9,543 bases of DNA from Rhodospirillales bacterium. Its GTDB lineage: Bacteria; Pseudomonadota; Alphaproteobacteria; Acetobacterales; Acetobacteraceae. The stretch lies in the NCBI GenBank assembly GCA_025352915.1, contig JANXSA010000515.1:1-9543 (forward strand). The letters run 5' to 3'. A model generated the notes under the pieces. The model saw nothing but the letters and a program-made list of their open reading frames with translations, ran no database searches and was not told the origin of the DNA. Both the position numbers and the translations under genes were made by a program. Positions 6,894 to 9,543 of this stretch are shown here, piece by piece. The stretch's first letter is position 1, and every line of letters starts with the position of its first letter.

Positions 6894-7387
6894 AACGGAA
6901 CAATTTGGGCCAGGATGTGCATCGCCTGTGGGGTGCGCTTTTCGAAAATCCGGGTGGATGGCGGGTGGTGCGTGGGGCGCGGGCGTGCGGTATGTGACAA
7001 CGCCGTCGCTGGCCGGCGATGGAACTGCCAGAATCCGGGCGCTTGAAGAAGAAGGGCTTGATCCTTCGCTTCGCTCTGGATGACGTTGGGTTCGGGGAAG
7101 GCGGCGGTTAATTTGGCGGCCCGGTGGCGGTTGCGCGCGAGGGTGGCGGGACGCGGCGGGGCGATTTTGGTGGAGTCGCGGCTTGAGGGCGTGCGGGGCT
7201 GGGGCGCGGGAAGAGTTCCGGCCTGCCAGAGGCAGAGGAGCGCCTCCAGGCGGCCGAAAATGCGCGCCAGGGCGGCCATGATGAGGGTGTGGATGGCGGC
7301 CGGAATCCAGGCGCACTTCTCCTGCGCCTGCACGGTGCCGTGCAGGCGGGCGATCTGGTCGCCGAGGGAGGGTGCGTTGTTTTCCAT
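6884..7387 (-). CDS. small protein of unknown function
   Basis: A 167-residue minus-strand reading frame starting at ATG 7387; an ATG at 7396 would add three residues. The first ~62 residues look truly coding. They have strong G/C in third positions and a compact helical pattern: SLGDQIARLH, then an amphipathic to hydrophobic stretch (AWIPAAIHTLIMAALARIF) and GRLEALLCLW, possibly membrane-associating. From about residue 63 on the sequence turns Pro/Arg-rich and low in complexity, passes through a repeat-like stretch (7060-7085) and loses its coding look. It ends in LAQIVPFTK beside the terminator hairpins. No Shine-Dalgarno site is visible. It resembles, from memory, short uncharacterised proteins of Acetobacteraceae. 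The 3' half may be non-native sequence read through from repeats. Confidence 0.5.
   Translation of the reverse strand: MENNAPSLGDQIARLHGTVQAQEKCAWIPAAIHTLIMAALARIFGRLEALLCLWQAGTLPAPQPRTPSSRDSTKIAPPRPATLARNRHRAAKLTAAFPEPNVIQSEAKDQALLLQAPGFWQFHRRPATALSHTARPRPTHHPPSTRIFEKRTPQAMHILAQIVPFTK
7060..7085. repeat. dispersed-repeat-like sequence inside the small gene
   Basis: The plus strand reads GATCCTTCGCTTCGCTCTGG followed by ATGACG. This closely matches a short motif found scattered between genes in many alphaproteobacteria (recalled, not searched). It contains the imperfect tandem CTTCG-CTTCG. Read on the minus strand it gives IQSEAKDQ in the frame of the small protein. There is only one copy in the window, so its repetitive nature is inferred. 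Confidence 0.45.
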
Positions 7388-7479
7388 GCGGCGCATACTA
7401 ACGAATTGTTATTCGATGGGCAAGGAAAAAATATGAGGTTCGGAGGAAATTTTTTGTAGAGAAGGTCGATAAAGAAAGG

Positions 7480-7520
7480 TCTTCTTTTTGTGAACAAAAA
7501 GAAGCAAAAAAACTTTATCC
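7480..7520. repeat. A/T-rich inverted repeat, left copy
   Basis: This 41-nt segment is the exact reverse complement of 7614-7654. It contains its own perfect palindrome, CTTCTTTTTGT (7481-7491), a GA loop and ACAAAAAGAAG (7494-7504), followed by an A7 run and ACTTTATCC. It is A/T-rich in a very GC-rich setting. Similarity to its partner continues imperfectly on the outer side (7471-7479 against 7655-7663). Confidence 0.9.
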
Positions 7521-7560
7521 GTTTGGCGTGGGTGATAGTTGTTGGCGTTGGTGAGGATGG

Positions 7561-7605
7561 AACCCCTCACCCCAGCCCTCTCCCCCAAGCGGAGAGGGAG
7601 TCGCT
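7561..7605. repeat. REP-like C/G palindrome
   Basis: A C-rich lead (CCCCTCACCCCAG) runs into a hairpin in which CCCTCTCC (7576-7583) pairs with GGAGAGGG (7591-7598) across a 7-nt loop. This is the form of a common repetitive extragenic palindrome in proteobacteria (recalled, not searched). It lies centrally between the two A/T-rich inverted copies. Confidence 0.65.
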
Positions 7606-7613
7606 ATTCTAAT

Positions 7614-7654
7614 GGATAAAGTTTTTTTGCTTCTTTTTGTTCACAAAAAGAAGA
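7614..7654. repeat. A/T-rich inverted repeat, right copy next to the polA stop
   Basis: Exact 41-nt reverse complement of 7480-7520, with its own hairpin CTTCTTTTTGT (7630-7640), TC loop and ACAAAAAGAAG (7643-7653). It ends 8 nt from the polA stop codon (7663-7665, minus strand), so the polA transcript would run into the hairpin at once. On that strand the hairpin is followed by an A run rather than a U run, so it is not a standard intrinsic terminator; it may protect the mRNA 3' end or help Rho-type termination. Confidence 0.9.
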
Positions 7655-7662
7655 TTCTTTCT

Positions 7663-9543
7663 TCAGTGTGCTTCGCCCCAGCTATGGCCCTGCCCGGTTT
7701 CGACCACGAGGGGGACCGAGAGGGTGGCGGCGGATTGCATGACGGTGCGGGCGAGGTCGGCGAGGGGGGCGGCGGCGGGTTCGGGGACTTCGAAGAGGAG
7801 TTCGTCGTGGACCTGGAGCAGCATTCGGGCGCCGAGGTTTGACTCCGCGAGCGCGTTGGGGAGTTTGACCATGGCGCGTTTGATGATGTCGGCCGCACCG
7901 CCTTGGAGGGGGGCGTTGATGGCCTGGCGTTCGGCGTAGGCGCGGCGGGCGGGGTTTTTGTCGGCGATGCCGGGGATCCAGCAGCGGCGGCCGAAGGGGG
8001 TGAGGACGTAGCCGTGTTGGCGGGCTTCTTCCTTGGTGGCCTCCATGTAATCGCGGATGGCGGGGTATCGGCGGAAGTAGAGCTCGATGTAGTCGCGGGC
8101 TTCGCCGGGGGCGATCTGGAGCTGGCGGGCCAGGCCGAAGGCGGAGATGCCGTAGATGATGCCGAAATTGATGGCCTTGGCGCGGCGGCGGGTGGCGGAG
8201 TCCATGCCCTCCATGGGAACGCCGAAGACTTCGCTGGCGGTGCGGGCGTGGATGTCTTCGCCGCGGGCGAAGCTGTCCTTGAGTTGGGGGATGTCGGCGA
8301 CGTGGGCGAGGAGGCGGAGTTCGATTTGGGAATAGTCGGCGCTGACCAGGACGTTGCCGGGTTCGGCGACGAAGGTGCGGCGGATGCGGGCCCCTTCGTC
8401 GGTGCGGATGGGGATGTTTTGCAGGTTGGGGTCGGTGGAGGAGAGGCGGCCGGTGCTGGCGATGGCCATGGCGTAGCTGGTGTGGACGCGGTTGGTTTCG
8501 GGGTTGATCTGTTCGACCAGGGCGTCGGTGTAGGTGGATTTGAGTTTTGCCAGCTGGCGCCATTCGAGGATGCGATTGGGCAGGTCGTGGCCTTGTTCGG
8601 CGAGGCCCTGGAGCACGGCGGCGTCGGTGCCCCAGGCGCCGGTTTTCATGCGCTTGCCGCCGGGGAGTTTCATCCGGTCGAAGAGGATTTCGCCCAGTTG
8701 TTTTGGCGAGCCTAGGTTGAAGGTTTCGCCGGCCAGTTTGTGGATTTCGGTTTCCATGACGGCCATGCGCTCGGCGAAGTCTTTGGAGAGGGCGCGGAGT
8801 TCGGCTTCGTCGACCTTGATGCCCGCCCGTTCCATTTCCAGCAGGATGGGGACGAGGCGGCGTTCGATCTGTTCGTAGAGGGCGAGGGATTTGGCGGCGC
8901 GCAGGCGGGGGCGCAGGGCGAGCCAGAGGCGCATTGTGACGTCGGCGTCTTCGGCGGCGTAGGCGGTGGCGCGGTCGAGCGGGACCTGGGCGAAGGGGAG
9001 GCGGGCTTTGCCGGTGCCGGTGACGCTGTCGTAGCTGATCGGAGTGTGGCCGAGGTGGAGGCCCGAGAGTTCGTCCATGCCGTGGCCGTGGGCGCCGGCT
9101 TCCATGGAAAACGAGATCAGCATGGTGTCGTCGATCGGGGTGGGCAAAGGGAGGCCGGCCTGGCGGAAGATCATCAGGTCGTATTTGGCGTTTTGGAAGA
9201 TTTTTAGGACCGATTCGTCGGCGAAGAGGGGGTTCAGGGTGGTGAGGGCGGTTTCGGGGTCGAGCTGGGTTATTTCGCCGATGTGGCGCAGGGGGATGTA
9301 GCAGGCGCGGCCTGGGGCGGTGGCGAGCGAGATGCCGACGAGATTGGCGCGCATGGCGTCAAGGCTGTCGGTTTCGGTGTCGACGGCGACGTATCCGGCG
9401 GTCTGGGCGGCTTCGATCCAGGTTTGCAGGGCTTCGAGGGTGGTGACGGTTTCGTAGGGGCCGTAATCGCCGGTGTTGAGCGGGGCGGCGGGGGATTGGG
9501 CGTCGGGGAAGAGGGCGAATTGGGCGCTGGGGGCGCCGGGACG
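7663..9543 (-). CDS. polA: DNA polymerase I, 5' end missing
   Basis: The frame is open to the window edge, giving 626 C-terminal residues of a protein usually 900-1000 long; the N-terminal 5' nuclease domain lies outside. Counting from the first visible residue, the 3'-5' exonuclease domain has DTETDSL (D55, E57), NAKYDL (D122) and YAAED (Y195, D199), so proofreading looks intact. The polymerase domain has TGRLSSTDPNLQNIP (about 364-378), motif A DYSQIELR (D403), motif B RRRAKAINFGIIYG (about 452-465) and motif C VHDE (H579, D580, E581), ending in the usual EAH. It fills gaps after Okazaki fragment processing and in excision repair, in the cytoplasm. An internal ATG at 9354 is not the start because the exonuclease DTE motif lies upstream of it. 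The gene converges on the accessory cluster. Confidence 0.97.
   Translation of the reverse strand, partial: RPGAPSAQFALFPDAQSPAAPLNTGDYGPYETVTTLEALQTWIEAAQTAGYVAVDTETDSLDAMRANLVGISLATAPGRACYIPLRHIGEITQLDPETALTTLNPLFADESVLKIFQNAKYDLMIFRQAGLPLPTPIDDTMLISFSMEAGAHGHGMDELSGLHLGHTPISYDSVTGTGKARLPFAQVPLDRATAYAAEDADVTMRLWLALRPRLRAAKSLALYEQIERRLVPILLEMERAGIKVDEAELRALSKDFAERMAVMETEIHKLAGETFNLGSPKQLGEILFDRMKLPGGKRMKTGAWGTDAAVLQGLAEQGHDLPNRILEWRQLAKLKSTYTDALVEQINPETNRVHTSYAMAIASTGRLSSTDPNLQNIPIRTDEGARIRRTFVAEPGNVLVSADYSQIELRLLAHVADIPQLKDSFARGEDIHARTASEVFGVPMEGMDSATRRRAKAINFGIIYGISAFGLARQLQIAPGEARDYIELYFRRYPAIRDYMEATKEEARQHGYVLTPFGRRCWIPGIADKNPARRAYAERQAINAPLQGGAADIIKRAMVKLPNALAESNLGARMLLQVHDELLFEVPEPAAAPLADLARTVMQSAATLSVPLVVETGQGHSWGEAH

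Noticed and set aside
7480..7654. CRISPR array or replication origin suggested by repeats and A/T-rich DNA
   Set aside because: There are only two repeat copies, in inverted rather than direct orientation, and no spacer series. TTTATCCG at 7514-7521 resembles only part of a DnaA box, and no full box was seen.
7903..8715. Plus-strand open frame opposite polA
   Set aside because: Gly/Ala/Val/Asp-rich low-complexity translation, fully antisense to conserved DNA polymerase I motifs.

Overview
The window is very GC-rich, with strongly G/C-ending codons. It looks like an alphaproteobacterium, most likely Rhodospirillales/Acetobacteraceae. That placement is inferred from composition, from the protein flavour (PolA, the small 7.2 kb protein) and from the style of the intergenic repeats; there is no rRNA marker. 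No tRNA, rRNA, CRISPR array, transposase or integrase was seen.

Left part (78-6779, all + strand): a seven-gene run of uptake and hydrolase genes. The order is MBL-fold metallohydrolase, a 105-nt gap, small Rieske [2Fe-2S] protein, two CUT1-type ABC permeases, a solute-binding protein with a twin-arginine-like signal peptide, and two tandem paralogous ACMSD-like amidohydrolases. From the Rieske gene onward the genes are 33 nt apart or less, or overlap (11 nt and 4 nt), as in an operon. The simplest reading is a system that binds and imports an organic compound and then hydrolyses or decarboxylates it. The substrate cannot be read from the sequence. The ABC ATPase and any oxygenase or reductase partner for the Rieske protein are not in the window.

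Middle (6780-7662): hairpins just after the second amidohydrolase that may terminate the operon. Next comes a small minus-strand gene of unknown function whose 3' half runs through a dispersed-repeat-like sequence. Then follows an A/T-rich repeat cluster in which two perfect 41-nt inverted copies of a self-complementary unit flank a REP-like C/G palindrome.

Right part (7663-9543, - strand): the 3' two-thirds of polA (DNA polymerase I). It has intact 3'-5' exonuclease and polymerase motifs, and its 5' end lies beyond the window. It is a housekeeping gene and probably marks where the accessory cluster meets core chromosome.

The G/C strand bias changes near 4.55-4.6 kb, inside the operon. The plus strand is C-rich before this point and G-rich after, so the two amidohydrolase genes differ in composition from the transporter genes they follow.
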